Made by a program: the position numbers and the translations under genes
NCBI GenBank assembly: GCA_005881275.1
Contig: VBEF01000017.1
Location: 23,987 to 87,986 of the forward strand
Length of the DNA stretch: 64,000 nt
DNA from: Chloroflexota bacterium
GTDB lineage: Bacteria; Chloroflexota; Dormibacteria; Dormibacterales; Dormibacteraceae
Direction of reading: 5' to 3'
The notes under the pieces: model-generated
Seen by the model: only the letters and a program-made list of their open reading frames with translations
The model's database searches: none
What the model was told of the DNA's origin: nothing
Part shown: positions 8,656-17,185 of the stretch, piece after piece
Layout: every line of letters starts with the position of its first letter
How positions within the stretch are numbered: the first letter of the stretch is position 1

Positions 8656-8665
8656 TAGTTAACTA
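8656..8665. promoter_or_regulatory. Candidate MarR operator (TAGTTAACTA)
   Basis: A perfect 10-bp palindrome in the 55-bp divergent gap between marR and the LLM oxidoreductase gene. MarR operators are commonly AT-rich palindromes of about this size embedded in GC-rich DNA and placed over the promoter of the regulator itself. The surrounding 'atagtacac' repeats the TAGT half. The role is inferred from position. Confidence 0.5.
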
Positions 8666-8694
8666 CTTTGGCAGCAAGGTTCGGGGACGGGCAC

Positions 8695-9717
8695 ATGGGC
8701 TTCACCTGTCACACCGGTGACCTCACGTGGGACGAGCTGATCTCATGGGTCCAGGAGGGGGAGAGGCTCGGCTACACAGCGTTCTGCACGACGGAAGAGT
8801 CGGGCAAGGACGCTTTTGCCGTGCTGGCCGTCCTCGCTCGGGAGACGCGCACGATCAGCCTGGGCACGGCGATCGTCAACTTCTACTCGCGGACGCCAAC
8901 GCTCCTTGCGATGAGTGCGCGCAGCATTCACGACCTGTCCGGCGGCCGGTTCGGACCGTTCGGCCTGGGCGCCGGTGGAATCGGGTTCATGCAGCGGGGT
9001 CACGGCATACACATTGAGAAGCCGCTGGCGCGGGCGAAGGAGACCGTAGCCATCGTGCGGGGCCTCCTGACGCAGAAGAAGTTCTCTTATGACGGGCAGT
9101 GGTTCAAGCCGAACGACTTCCACCTGCGCGAGGGTCCGATCGGTCAGGCCGCTCCGCCCATATGGCTCGCGGGACTCGGACCGAAGATGGTGGGCACCGC
9201 GGCCCAGGTGGCCGACGGCGTGATCGCCAACTGGCTCACGGAGGAGTCGCTGGCGGAGTACAGAGGGCTGATCGCGCAGGGAGCAGCGGAGGGGAACCGC
9301 GATCCGGACGGGGTTCAGGTCGCGACTCTATTGATGACTTGCGTCGATCCAGATGACGAAGCCGCCCTCTTTGCGGCGCGGCGCGGCCTCGCTTTTTACT
9401 GCGCCTCAGAGCACTACCTGCACATCGCCGATATATGCGGCCTGGGCGCTGACGCGCGCGAGGTCAAAGTGGCGTGGGAGGATCGGGAATTCGATCGAGC
9501 TACCCATCTCGTCTCTGACCGGCTGCTCGAAAAGTTCTGCCTCGTGGGCACGCCAGAGCAAAACGCCGAACGCATTCGGTGGCTGTTCGACAACGGGGTC
9601 TACCCGATTGTCTATCCCCTGCCCCGTCGGGAGCGGATGGTCGAAGACCACCATGCCGTCCTGCGACTTGCTTCGGGCTGGGCGGACGCGCTGGACGCGA
9701 CGCCGTCGGTCGGCTGA
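8695..9717 (+). CDS. LLM-class (luciferase-like) flavin/F420-dependent oxidoreductase
   Basis: A 340-residue bacterial-luciferase-family TIM barrel. Typical segments: 'GERLGYTAFCTTEESGKD', 'RTISLGTAIVNFYSRTP', 'FGPFGLGAGG' and 'PPIWLAGLGPKMV'. The track starts at a TTG (8668); ATG 8695 follows a G-rich stretch and leaves the operator region free. Members use FMNH2 or F420 to oxidise or reduce small molecules; sequence alone does not tell which. Divergent from marR and the aryl-acid ligase, so it may provide an oxygenation or reduction step for the same substrate. Confidence 0.85.
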   Translation: MGFTCHTGDLTWDELISWVQEGERLGYTAFCTTEESGKDAFAVLAVLARETRTISLGTAIVNFYSRTPTLLAMSARSIHDLSGGRFGPFGLGAGGIGFMQRGHGIHIEKPLARAKETVAIVRGLLTQKKFSYDGQWFKPNDFHLREGPIGQAAPPIWLAGLGPKMVGTAAQVADGVIANWLTEESLAEYRGLIAQGAAEGNRDPDGVQVATLLMTCVDPDDEAALFAARRGLAFYCASEHYLHIADICGLGADAREVKVAWEDREFDRATHLVSDRLLEKFCLVGTPEQNAERIRWLFDNGVYPIVYPLPRRERMVEDHHAVLRLASGWADALDATPSVG

Positions 9718-9726
9718 GGTCGCGGC

Positions 9727-10461
9727 CTACTTCAGCAGGAGACCGATCGAGACGTTGCTGATGTCGGGGTGCGCACGCAGCGCGGCGAGCACGGCCTGGC
9801 CGGAGAACTTGCGCACATCGTATTGGCACAGCGCCACGCAGGGAAACCGGTCGCCCACTGTGTTGAACATCGCCTCGAAGTCGAGCAATTCTCGCTCTGA
9901 CGTAAACACGTCTCGCACCGACGCCATCTCGCCCACCACGCGGATGACGGTGGCCTGGCGGTCGACCGCGGACCAGAGCACCTTCTCGAAGTAGTCGAGC
10001 GCCTCACGTGCGTTGGAGCCAGGGGCGGCCCCGATCGTGAGCAGGCCAGACGCGATGGCCGCGTCTAGGTCGATGCCGGGCATGGCGTCCAGCGACTCCA
10101 TGTAGCTGGCGAGGTCTTCACCGTGCGCCATGAGGAACGCCGGCTGGCCGGCGCGAATGCCGTCGGCAAGGAACGGAGCGGTGAGGCGCGTCCGCGCGGC
10201 GTCGGTGTCGTACAGCGTGGCGAGGTGAGTCGGGACGTCGACCACCTGACCGGCGACGGTAACTCGAGGTCGATCCGAGCGGGGGGGCGGTCCGGCCGGA
10301 GCGGGAGCTACGAAGCGATCGACATGCTCCGCCTTGAACCGCCTTTCCAGGCGCTTACCCACCCGCTGAACGGGGAGAAGGCCCCGATCGCTCCAGCGCC
10401 GGACGGACGCCTCGCTGACCCCGAGGCGCTTCGCCGCCTGCAGCGTGCTCAGCCAGCTCAT
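9727..10461 (-). CDS. DcmR-like regulator: MerR-type HTH plus MEDS sensory domain
   Basis: A 244-residue protein. An excisionase/MerR-like HTH ('STLQAAKRLGVSEASVRRWSDRGLLP') lies at residues 4-50, joined by a proline-rich linker to a MEDS domain ('HLATLYDTDAARTRLTAPFLADG' through 'CQYDVRKFSG'). MEDS domains occur in DcmR, the dichloromethane-responsive repressor, and in proteins next to PAS/histidine kinases; they are thought to sense hydrocarbon-type ligands. The gene is divergent from a Crp/Fnr regulator with a 53-bp gap holding an inverted repeat. Convergent with the LLM oxidoreductase (9-nt gap). Confidence 0.85.
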   Translation of the reverse strand: MSWLSTLQAAKRLGVSEASVRRWSDRGLLPVQRVGKRLERRFKAEHVDRFVAPAPAGPPPRSDRPRVTVAGQVVDVPTHLATLYDTDAARTRLTAPFLADGIRAGQPAFLMAHGEDLASYMESLDAMPGIDLDAAIASGLLTIGAAPGSNAREALDYFEKVLWSAVDRQATVIRVVGEMASVRDVFTSERELLDFEAMFNTVGDRFPCVALCQYDVRKFSGQAVLAALRAHPDISNVSIGLLLK

Positions 10462-10476
10462 CTATCTCTCAGCAAG

Positions 10477-10500
10477 ATACCGTGAATGATAGACCGGTAT
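10477..10500. promoter_or_regulatory. Inverted repeat ATACCG-N12-CGGTAT in divergent regulator promoter
   Basis: Perfect 6-bp arms separated by 12 nt, centred in the 53-bp gap between the HTH-MEDS gene and the Crp/Fnr gene. A second, weaker pair (CTATC...GATAG) overlaps it. Spacing of about two helical turns between arm centres suits a dimeric MerR-like or Crp-like protein. Which regulator binds is unknown. Confidence 0.4.
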
Positions 10501-10514
10501 AGTCCAGGGCACAG

Positions 10515-11234
10515 ATGGCAACCATGGCGCCACCGGGCGGCGGACGGGGAGGGACGCAGTCGACCAGCGTCCAGTCGGACGACCTGCCCAACCGTGGGTT
10601 TATCGCCGAGCTCTCGCCGGCCCTGACGGCTGAGCTCATCGAGGGAGCCCCTTCGGTCTACTACCCCGAGGGAAGCATCATCTTCTCCAACGGCAGCGGA
10701 ACCACGGCTGCTCTGGTGGTTTCTGGGCTTCTGCGCTACTACATGGCTGGAGCCGACGGGCGGGAGCTGACGGTCAGGTACGTTGGCCCTGGGGACATGG
10801 TCGGCACGCTTATCAGTGAGCGGTCCAGCCTCAGCACCCGGGCGCAGGCGATCCGGCCTTCGGTGCTCCTGCACCTGGACGTGGACCGTGTCCAGGCTCT
10901 CGCCCTGCGCCGCCCGGAGCTCTCGCAAGCCTTCATCAACGAGCTGTCCAGCAGGCTGCGTTTCGCGTTTCGGGCCCTCGCGGCCAGCGCGTTCATGCCT
11001 GTCCGCGCGCGTGTGGCCCGGGACCTGGTGGAGCGCGCGAAGATGTTGGGCCCGGTCGAGGCCGGCGTTCGCGTGGCCGTCACGCAGCAGTCACTCGCCG
11101 ACGCCACCGGCTCGGTCCGCGAGGTCGTCGCCAGAGCCTTGCGAGAGCTTCGCCGGGAAGGCGCGATCGCGACGGCGGACGACGGATTGACCATCCTTGA
11201 CCCCGACGCCCTGAAACGCATCGCAGCCGTGTGA
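10515..11234 (+). CDS. Crp/Fnr-family transcriptional regulator
   Basis: A 239-residue regulator. An N-terminal cyclic-nucleotide-binding-like beta roll runs from about residues 25-140 ('YYPEGSIIFSNGS', 'VRYVGPGDMVGTL'). The long dimer helix is followed by an HTH_Crp domain with recognition segment 'QQSLADATGSVREVVARAL'. No cysteine cluster for an Fe-S centre is visible and the cAMP-type RxS contact is not obvious, so the ligand is unknown. It is divergent from the DcmR-like gene and followed after 23 nt by a GAF-LuxR gene, making a compact regulatory block. Confidence 0.87.
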   Translation: MATMAPPGGGRGGTQSTSVQSDDLPNRGFIAELSPALTAELIEGAPSVYYPEGSIIFSNGSGTTAALVVSGLLRYYMAGADGRELTVRYVGPGDMVGTLISERSSLSTRAQAIRPSVLLHLDVDRVQALALRRPELSQAFINELSSRLRFAFRALAASAFMPVRARVARDLVERAKMLGPVEAGVRVAVTQQSLADATGSVREVVARALRELRREGAIATADDGLTILDPDALKRIAAV

Positions 11235-11257
11235 CTTAAGTCGACGCCAGCCGCGCC

Positions 11258-12604
11258 TTGAGTCACTGCAAAAGTGGCCACGTCGGCATCACGGTCGAAG
11301 CGGTGGAATTTCCTGGCGTCGGCGCGGAATCGCTTTTGGCTCGGGTCACCGACGACCTCGCGGACGCCGCTGCGGATGTGTTTGCGATCCTCGCCGCGGC
11401 GACGACCAGTCTCAGCCGGGTTCAGCAGGGCACCTGGATCGCGGTGCTCATGGATCCGGACCCGAGCACGTCCCACGTGTTGGTCGCCGACGACTCAGAC
11501 GGGGCGATGGCCACCTACATGAATCAATTTGTCGGCGCGCTGACCGGCCCCGCCGGCACGCCCACGCTCGCAATGTCGCAGCGGGTGATCGAGTCGTCCA
11601 GCCCGCTTCTGATCCCGGGTGTGCCATTCGACGAGTTCATTTCCATCCTGTCGCCGGCAGGCCAGGACTACTTCGTGCGCCACCCGCCTCCGGTCGCGAT
11701 GCCTGCCGTCGGACTCCTTGTCGTCCCGATGCGCGTGGGCGGCGCGACGATCGGGACACTCGGAAGATTCGATTGGCGTCAGCAACCCCCCTTGACCGAG
11801 GCGGACGTGGATCCGGTGCAGCTGGTTGCCGATCACGTGGCGCTGCTGCTCGAGAACGCTCGCCTCCACGCGGCCGTCAAGGATCAGGCTGAGCGTCTTG
11901 CGGTGGTAGAAGGTGTCGCGTTTGCGAGCAGGGTGGGTCAGGATCTCCGTCTTACGTTGCGGGTCGTGGTCGAGCAAATCACCGCAAGACTCAGAGTCGA
12001 CGCCGCCGATGTCCTGCTGGCCACCGAGCAGGGCGACTTCCTGTTCGTGGCCGCCAGCGCCGGGTTTCATTCCTCATCGATACCGGACTACCGCTTGCCG
12101 GCCGGCGCTTGGCAATCGATTCCAGCCGGATCACGACCGCATGTCGAGAACTTGAGAGACCTCGACCGCATGTTGCCGAATCCACGCCGGTCTCTCTACG
12201 CACGAGAGGGATTTCAGAGCTACGTCGGTTTGCCGCTCCACGCTCGCGGCCGGCTGGTCGGAGTGCTGGAGGTCTACAACCGAACGGTCGCGGTTTGGGA
12301 CCAGGCGTCGCTGGCCTTCCTCGACACGATCGGGGGCATCGTGACGGTCGCGGTCGATTACGCGGCCGCCTCGGCCGCGGCAGGCCTGGATCGCGTGACT
12401 GGCGCGCCGCGCCCCGGCATGAGCGACCTCGAGATGGAGATCTTGCGTCAGATCGTCGAGGGGCTAACCAACCGGGACATCGCCGAGAAGACGCACAGGA
12501 GCGAGAACACGATCAAGTTCCACGTCAGGCGGATTCTCGAGAAGGCTGGGGCGGCCAACCGGACAGAACTGGCTCGCAGGGCGACGCGCGAGGGGTGGCT
12601 CTGA
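11258..12604 (+). CDS. GAF-GAF-LuxR transcriptional regulator
   Basis: Up to 448 residues. Two GAF-like modules (about residues 25-185 and 215-375, the second closing 'GVLEVYNRTVAVWDQASLAFLDTIGG') precede a LuxR/NarL HTH ('LEMEILRQIVEGLTNRDIAEKTHRSENTIKFHVRRILEKAG'). The TTG start at 11258 has no clear ribosome binding site and an internal GTG at 11303 is an alternative. It is a paralogue of the gene at 45846-47537; the two share the module order and a near-identical ending ('RATREGWL' versus 'RAARDGWL'). Ligand and targets are unknown. Downstream, 12605-12751 is a 147-bp convergent gap with only a weak hairpin (GGCGA...TCGCC, about 12727-12742). Confidence 0.83.
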   Translation: MSHCKSGHVGITVEAVEFPGVGAESLLARVTDDLADAAADVFAILAAATTSLSRVQQGTWIAVLMDPDPSTSHVLVADDSDGAMATYMNQFVGALTGPAGTPTLAMSQRVIESSSPLLIPGVPFDEFISILSPAGQDYFVRHPPPVAMPAVGLLVVPMRVGGATIGTLGRFDWRQQPPLTEADVDPVQLVADHVALLLENARLHAAVKDQAERLAVVEGVAFASRVGQDLRLTLRVVVEQITARLRVDAADVLLATEQGDFLFVAASAGFHSSSIPDYRLPAGAWQSIPAGSRPHVENLRDLDRMLPNPRRSLYAREGFQSYVGLPLHARGRLVGVLEVYNRTVAVWDQASLAFLDTIGGIVTVAVDYAAASAAAGLDRVTGAPRPGMSDLEMEILRQIVEGLTNRDIAEKTHRSENTIKFHVRRILEKAGAANRTELARRATREGWL

Positions 12605-12751
12605 TCGGCGTCTGCCCATACTGCAGCAGCGGGCCCGAAAAAGAAGTGACCAGCGATCCGTCCGGCTTGCGCCCTTCGAACCACTGGCCACTTGGATCGT
12701 CGCACCCACCGGAAAAGTTTGCAAGAGGCGATTTTCGTCGCCAGGCAACCT

Positions 12752-13606
12752 TCAGTAGCTATCAGCCCCCGGATGCCGCTTGACGGGATTGGTCAGCTGG
12801 CCGATCCCGTCGATGCGGATGGTCACGACGTCCCCTTCCTGCAGGGTGAAGTCCGACGGCGGCACGATGCCGGTCCCGGTCAACAGGAAGCAGCCGGCAT
12901 CGAACCGCTGGTCTCGTCCCAGGTAGGCGACCAGCTCGGGGATCTCGCGCCGCATCGCCGAGGTCGACGTGCTGTTCCGGTAGACGAGCGCGGCGTCGCG
13001 GCTGATATCCAGCTCGATTGCTCGGTCGGAAGGCGAGTAGTCCCACGCGAGCGCGATCGCCGGTCCCAGCGCGCACGAGCCGTCGAACACTTTCGCCTGC
13101 GGCACGTACAGCGGGTTCTCGCCTTCGATGCTTCGCGAGCTGACGTCGTTGCCGATCGTGTAGCCGACCACCTGCATCCGGCTGTTGCACACGACGGCAA
13201 GCTCCGGCTCGGGCACGTCCCAGGTCGAGTCCGATCGGATGAAGATCGCCTCGCCATGCCCCCGCACGCGGTTCGCGGTCGCCTTGAAGAACAGCTCGGG
13301 TCTGGCCGCCGCGTAGACGCGGTCGTACGGATCCGAGCTCACCGCCTCATCGGTGCGTGCCTCCAGGCTTCGCCTGTAGGTCACGCCGGCCGCCCAAACC
13401 TCCTGGCTTCCGATCGGGGCGCCGATGTCGGCGCCATCCCGCGGTTGGATCTCTGGGCGCTTCTCCTCCAGCAATCGGCTGAGCTCGTCTTGCGGAAGCC
13501 GCAGCAGGGAGTCGATCGTGGAACCGTCGAGACGGCTCCAGGTCCCGTCCTTCTTCATATATGTGGCGCCGTCCAGCTGGACCAGGTGCCGGCCGGCGGC
13601 CGGCAC
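12752..13606 (-). CDS. FAH-family hydrolase, likely 2,4-diketo-3-deoxy-L-fuconate hydrolase
   Basis: A 284-residue FAH-fold protein with '[14 protein letters not shown]', '[13 protein letters not shown]', '[16 protein letters not shown]' and '[12 protein letters not shown]'. It starts with GTG 12 nt after the stop of the L-fuconate dehydratase gene, so it is the last gene of the binding protein-permease-permease-dehydratase operon. In the oxidative fucose pathway the final step is hydrolysis of 2,4-diketo-3-deoxy-L-fuconate to pyruvate and L-lactate by a FAH-family enzyme. With all other steps encoded nearby, that role is the best fit. The family assignment is direct, the substrate is inferred. 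Confidence 0.8.
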   Translation of the reverse strand: MPAAGRHLVQLDGATYMKKDGTWSRLDGSTIDSLLRLPQDELSRLLEEKRPEIQPRDGADIGAPIGSQEVWAAGVTYRRSLEARTDEAVSSDPYDRVYAAARPELFFKATANRVRGHGEAIFIRSDSTWDVPEPELAVVCNSRMQVVGYTIGNDVSSRSIEGENPLYVPQAKVFDGSCALGPAIALAWDYSPSDRAIELDISRDAALVYRNSTSTSAMRREIPELVAYLGRDQRFDAGCFLLTGTGIVPPSDFTLQEGDVVTIRIDGIGQLTNPVKRHPGADSY

Positions 13607-13617
13607 GACATCGGTGC

Positions 13618-14919
13618 TCAGTCGGTCCTCCAGGCGGGGCCCGAAGGGTAGGCAAACTCACGGAGCGACTCTGGGCGCATGGTGATGCTGTAACCCGGTG
13701 CTCGCGGCGGGACATAGCAACCGTCGCGAATGACCACCGGGTCGAGGAAGTGCTCGTGCAGGTGCTCGACGTACTCGAGCACGCGATTCTCGAGCGACCC
13801 GCTCACCGCTATGTAGTCGAACATCGATATGTGCTGAACGTACTCGCAAAGCCCGACACCTCCGGCGTGCGGGCAGACCGGCACCCCGAACTTCGCGGCG
13901 AGGAGGAGGACCGCCAGGACCTCGTTCAGCCCACCCAGGCGGCAGGCGTCGAGCTGGCAGAAGCCGATTGCGTCCGACTGGAACAGCTGCTTGAAGATGA
14001 CCCGGTTCTGGCAGTGCTCGCCGGTGGCGACCTTGATCGGCGCGATCGCCCGCGCGATCGTGGCGTGGCCCAGCACGTCGTCGGGGCTGGTCGGCTCTTC
14101 GATCCAGTAGGGCCCGAACTCGGCGAGCCGCTTCATGTTAGTGATCGCGTCGCCGACCTCCCAGACCTGGTTCGCGTCCATCATGAGCCGGCGGTCCGGC
14201 CCGATCTCCTCCCGCACGATCCGCGCGCGTCGGACATCGTCCTCGATCTTCTGGCCGACCTTCATTTTTATGTGCGACCATCCCGCGGCGACGGCTTCAC
14301 GGCAGAGTTGACGCAGCTTCTCGTCGGAGTAACCGAGCCATCCCGCCGAGGTCGTGTACGCCGGATACCCGGCGCGCAGCATATCGGCCTCGCGCTTGGC
14401 GCGCGTCGGCGCCATGCGTTCGAGGATTCCGATCGCTTCCCCCGGAGTCAAGGCGTCGCTGATGTACCGGAAGTCGATGCACGCGACCAGCTGCTCTGGG
14501 GTCATGTCGATGAGGAGCTTCCACAGCGGCTTGCCTTCCACCTTCGCGTACAGGTCCCAGACTGCATTGACCAGCGCTGCGGCCGCGAGATGGATTGCGC
14601 CTTTCTCGGGACCGAGCCACCGCAATTGCTGCTCGCCGGTGACCGCGCGCCAGAACGTCCGCATATCCGAGGTGATGGAGTCGAGCGTCTGGCCGACGAC
14701 GACCGGCGCCAGCGCGTTGATCGCGGCGACGCACACTTCGGTGCCGCGACCGAGGGTGAAGGCGAGACCGTGCCCTTCGAGGTGATCGCTCGAGTCCGTC
14801 CTCAGCACGACGTAGGCGGCCGAGTAGTCAGGGTTCGTGTGCATGGCATCGGAGCCGGCGAGGGTCCGCGAGGTGGGAAAGCGCACGTCGTGCGCGGTGG
14901 CGCTGATGATGCGGTGCAT
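13618..14919 (-). CDS. fucD: L-fuconate dehydratase (enolase superfamily)
   Basis: A 433-residue enolase-superfamily protein. The track joins it to a shadow of the upstream permease (793 aa); the ATG at 14919, two nt after the permease stop, begins '[20 protein letters not shown]', which is the family N-terminus. The active site is readable: the lysine motif 'HIKMKVG', metal ligands in 'MMDANQVW', '[10 protein letters not shown]' and '[10 protein letters not shown]', and the C-terminal '[15 protein letters not shown]', a strong signature of L-fuconate dehydratases. Length matches the family (about 430-440). It dehydrates L-fuconate to 2-keto-3-deoxy-L-fuconate in the cytoplasm. Part of a five-gene minus-strand operon with transport genes. 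Confidence 0.88.
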   Translation of the reverse strand: MHRIISATAHDVRFPTSRTLAGSDAMHTNPDYSAAYVVLRTDSSDHLEGHGLAFTLGRGTEVCVAAINALAPVVVGQTLDSITSDMRTFWRAVTGEQQLRWLGPEKGAIHLAAAALVNAVWDLYAKVEGKPLWKLLIDMTPEQLVACIDFRYISDALTPGEAIGILERMAPTRAKREADMLRAGYPAYTTSAGWLGYSDEKLRQLCREAVAAGWSHIKMKVGQKIEDDVRRARIVREEIGPDRRLMMDANQVWEVGDAITNMKRLAEFGPYWIEEPTSPDDVLGHATIARAIAPIKVATGEHCQNRVIFKQLFQSDAIGFCQLDACRLGGLNEVLAVLLLAAKFGVPVCPHAGGVGLCEYVQHISMFDYIAVSGSLENRVLEYVEHLHEHFLDPVVIRDGCYVPPRAPGYSITMRPESLREFAYPSGPAWRTD

Positions 14920-14921
14920 GC

Positions 14922-15956
14922 CTATCCTTTCACCGCGCCGACCAGCAGGCCCTTGGCGATGTAACGCTCGAGCGCGATCGCCATCGCGATCACCGGCCCG
15001 ATCATGATCAGGATGAGCACGGACATGTACCACCACTGCGGTCCGCGGGTTGCGTTCTGCGCCGCGACCGTGAGAGGGAGCGTCTGCGCGTTCGCGCTGG
15101 TCAGGAAGAGGGCGATGAGGTATTCGTTCCACGCGAAGACGAGGACGAAGAGGAACGTCGCGACCAGCCCCGGCACCGCAAGGGGCAGCACGATCGAGCG
15201 GAAGATCCTGTAGGGCGACGCGCCGTCGATGGCAGCGCTTTCCTCCAGCTCGACAGGCACGCTCTGGAAGTAGTCGCGCATGAGCCAGACCACGATGGGC
15301 AGGTGCGCCGCGGTGTAGGTGATGATCAGTGCCGCCCACGTGTCGAGAAGCTGGAGCTGCTGGAAGAAGATGTAGATGGGGATGACCGTGGCGACCGGCG
15401 GCAGCATGCGCTGCGAGATCATCCAGAACGCGATGTCGTCGTTGCCGACGCCGCGCTTGAAACGTCGAGCGACCGTTTGCAGCAGCAGCACGAACACTGC
15501 AATCCCGGCCACGAGACCGACCGGCCACGGCCCACCTGCTACCACGACGACGACGGCGATCGCGAGCGCGATCACGAAGGATCCGATCGCGCCAAAACCG
15601 ACCTGGTAACGCATGCGCACAAGGGCGTAAGCAGCCATCGAGCCGAGCAGAACGGTGATCGCCGTGCTCGTCAGCCCGACCACCACCGTGTTGGTGTAAG
15701 GGCGGAACGTGTCCTCTCGGAGGTCGAAGAAGATGTAGTGCCACGAGTCGAGCGTCGGCTGAAAGTCGCGCCACGGGATGTAGAACGGCCCGCCGTTCAC
15801 CTCCAACGGCGTCTTGAGCGCGGTCACGGCCAGCCAGTAGAGCGGAAACAGGACCACGAAGGTCCAGGCGAAAAGAGCGATGTACGAGAGCGTCATCGCA
15901 GGGAACGAGATCGAAGTCGTCGAGACCGAACCGCCGCGTCTCCGGATGCTCGCCAT
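14922..15956 (-). CDS. Sugar ABC transporter permease, MalG type, with extra two-helix insert
   Basis: A 344-residue inner-membrane permease. The EAA loop that contacts the ATPase is clear ('EESAAIDGASPYRIFRSIVLP') and the C-terminus 'LERYIAKGLLVGAVKG' is typical of MalG-type subunits. It is about 60 residues longer than usual. Between the second and third core helices there is an insertion with two further hydrophobic stretches ('SFVIALAIAVVVVVAGG' and 'GLVAGIAVFVLLLQTV') followed by a basic, arginine-rich loop. The partner permease carries a comparable insert. It lies 2 nt before fucD, so transport and catabolism are co-expressed. No ATPase gene is in the window. Confidence 0.88.
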   Translation of the reverse strand: MASIRRRGGSVSTTSISFPAMTLSYIALFAWTFVVLFPLYWLAVTALKTPLEVNGGPFYIPWRDFQPTLDSWHYIFFDLREDTFRPYTNTVVVGLTSTAITVLLGSMAAYALVRMRYQVGFGAIGSFVIALAIAVVVVVAGGPWPVGLVAGIAVFVLLLQTVARRFKRGVGNDDIAFWMISQRMLPPVATVIPIYIFFQQLQLLDTWAALIITYTAAHLPIVVWLMRDYFQSVPVELEESAAIDGASPYRIFRSIVLPLAVPGLVATFLFVLVFAWNEYLIALFLTSANAQTLPLTVAAQNATRGPQWWYMSVLILIMIGPVIAMAIALERYIAKGLLVGAVKG

Positions 15957-15961
15957 CGAGG

Positions 15962-17134
15962 TCAGGCCGCCGCCGCGCGAGGGCGCAACAGGTTGACATA
16001 GGAGATGCCGACGAACGTCACCACGATGAGCAGCATGTAGGCGACCGCCGCGGAGCCCCCGATGTCGAGCGCTCGCCAGATCGTGTAGGCATGCAGCGTG
16101 AGCGATTCAGTGGCCGTTCCGGGGCCTCCGTTCGTGAGCACGTTCGGCAGGTCGACGATCTTGAAGCCCTCGATGATGCGGATCAGCACGACGGTGACCG
16201 TCGCGGGCAGGATCTGCGGAAAGGTGATCCGCCAGAACACCTGCAAGCGGTTGGCGCCGTCCACGACCGCCGCCTCGACCAGCTCATGGGGCAGCGTCTC
16301 GATCGCGGCCAGGAGCACGATGAAGATGAACGGCGTCCACTGCCAGATGTCGCCGACCATCACCGCCAGTCGCGCGCCCCATGGATTGGTGACCCACGAA
16401 ATGTCCGTCAATCCGAAGTGCGCCCACAGCGGGTACAGCGGACCTTTGCTCGTGTCCACAAGCATCCGGAACAGGTAGGCCACGCCGACGGGGGTGATCA
16501 TCATCGGGAGCAAGAAGACCACCCGGAAAAAGCGCCGTCCCGGGAGGTGCTGCACGACGAGCAAGGCCAGTCCCAGGCCGAGCAGGTACTGGACGGACAC
16601 GTCGACGGCGACGTAAACGAGCGTCACGACCAGCGTTCCCGGACGGCCGCTGGTCAGGATCGTGTTGACGACCAGCCAGACAAGCGCGCCGGCGATGGCC
16701 GTCGCCAGCACCCGGCCGACGAGTCCTCCAACGGTGAGGTTCGGTCCGCGCGCGTAGCGATAGAGCAGAAAGGCGAACAGCCCGTAGATCGCGACCAACA
16801 CCGCGATCCCGATGGGCGTCAGCGGTCCGGATACCCCCAGAAAGTGGGGTCGGTCGATGCCGAACAGCAGCTTCGCGTAGTTCGCGAAGCCGACAAACTT
16901 CAGCTGCACCCCGCCCTCCGAGAAGCCCAGGCGCGACAGAGAGACATAGAGCGACGTGAGCAGAGGAAAGATCGAGAAAGCGAGGATGACCAGGACGGCC
17001 GGGAGGATGAACACGCCGCCCGCGAAGCGGTCGAGGCGTGCGGCAACCGGACGCCACCAGGACGAGGCCCTCAGCGCGCGCGGCGACGCATGGATGCTCA
17101 CGGAGTCGGAATCCTTTTCACCAGTTCCTGGCAC
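15962..17134 (-). CDS. Sugar ABC transporter permease, MalF type, with extra two-helix insert
   Basis: A 390-residue permease, longer than the usual 290-310. The first core helix ('ILPAVLVILAFSIFPLLTSLYVSL') is followed by 'KFVGFANYAKLL', then an insertion of about 60 residues with two extra hydrophobic helices ('IGIAVLVAIYGLFAFLLY' and 'VLATAIAGALVWLVVNTIL') before the normal second helix. The EAA loop is 'LVEAAVVDGANRLQVFWRITFP' in full, and 'LTNGGPGTATESL' is the usual late motif. Forms a heterodimer with the product of the next gene (5-nt gap). Preceded by the binding-protein gene with a strong intercistronic hairpin between them. Confidence 0.88.
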   Translation of the reverse strand: MPGTGEKDSDSVSIHASPRALRASSWWRPVAARLDRFAGGVFILPAVLVILAFSIFPLLTSLYVSLSRLGFSEGGVQLKFVGFANYAKLLFGIDRPHFLGVSGPLTPIGIAVLVAIYGLFAFLLYRYARGPNLTVGGLVGRVLATAIAGALVWLVVNTILTSGRPGTLVVTLVYVAVDVSVQYLLGLGLALLVVQHLPGRRFFRVVFLLPMMITPVGVAYLFRMLVDTSKGPLYPLWAHFGLTDISWVTNPWGARLAVMVGDIWQWTPFIFIVLLAAIETLPHELVEAAVVDGANRLQVFWRITFPQILPATVTVVLIRIIEGFKIVDLPNVLTNGGPGTATESLTLHAYTIWRALDIGGSAAVAYMLLIVVTFVGISYVNLLRPRAAAA

Positions 17135-17150
17135 TGAATGGGATGAAGAG

Positions 17151-17179
17151 GGGCGGCGAGGTGCGTGACCCCGCCGCCC
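17151..17179 (-). terminator. Intercistronic stem-loop between binding protein and permease genes
   Basis: GGGCGGCG pairs with CGCCGCCC, continued after one A/C mismatch by GGT/ACC around a 5-nt loop, about 12 pairs in all. It lies in the 51-nt gap after the binding-protein stop. There is no T-run, so it is more likely an mRNA stabiliser or partial attenuator giving binding-protein excess, as known for malE-malF type operons, than a full terminator. Confidence 0.6.
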
Positions 17180-17185
17180 GTCGGT

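Noticed and set aside
12605-12751. Possible small gene between the GAF-LuxR and FAH genes
   Set aside because: No frame has a ribosome binding site or protein-like composition; only a weak GGCGA/TCGCC hairpin is present.
13561-14964. 467-residue plus-strand ORF antisense to fucD
   Set aside because: No recognisable fold; the minus frame has all enolase-superfamily active-site motifs.
13618-15999. 793-residue minus-strand ORF reported as one gene
   Set aside because: Only the part from 14919 down is protein-like (FucD). The N-terminal part is an out-of-frame shadow of the permease gene at 14922-15956.
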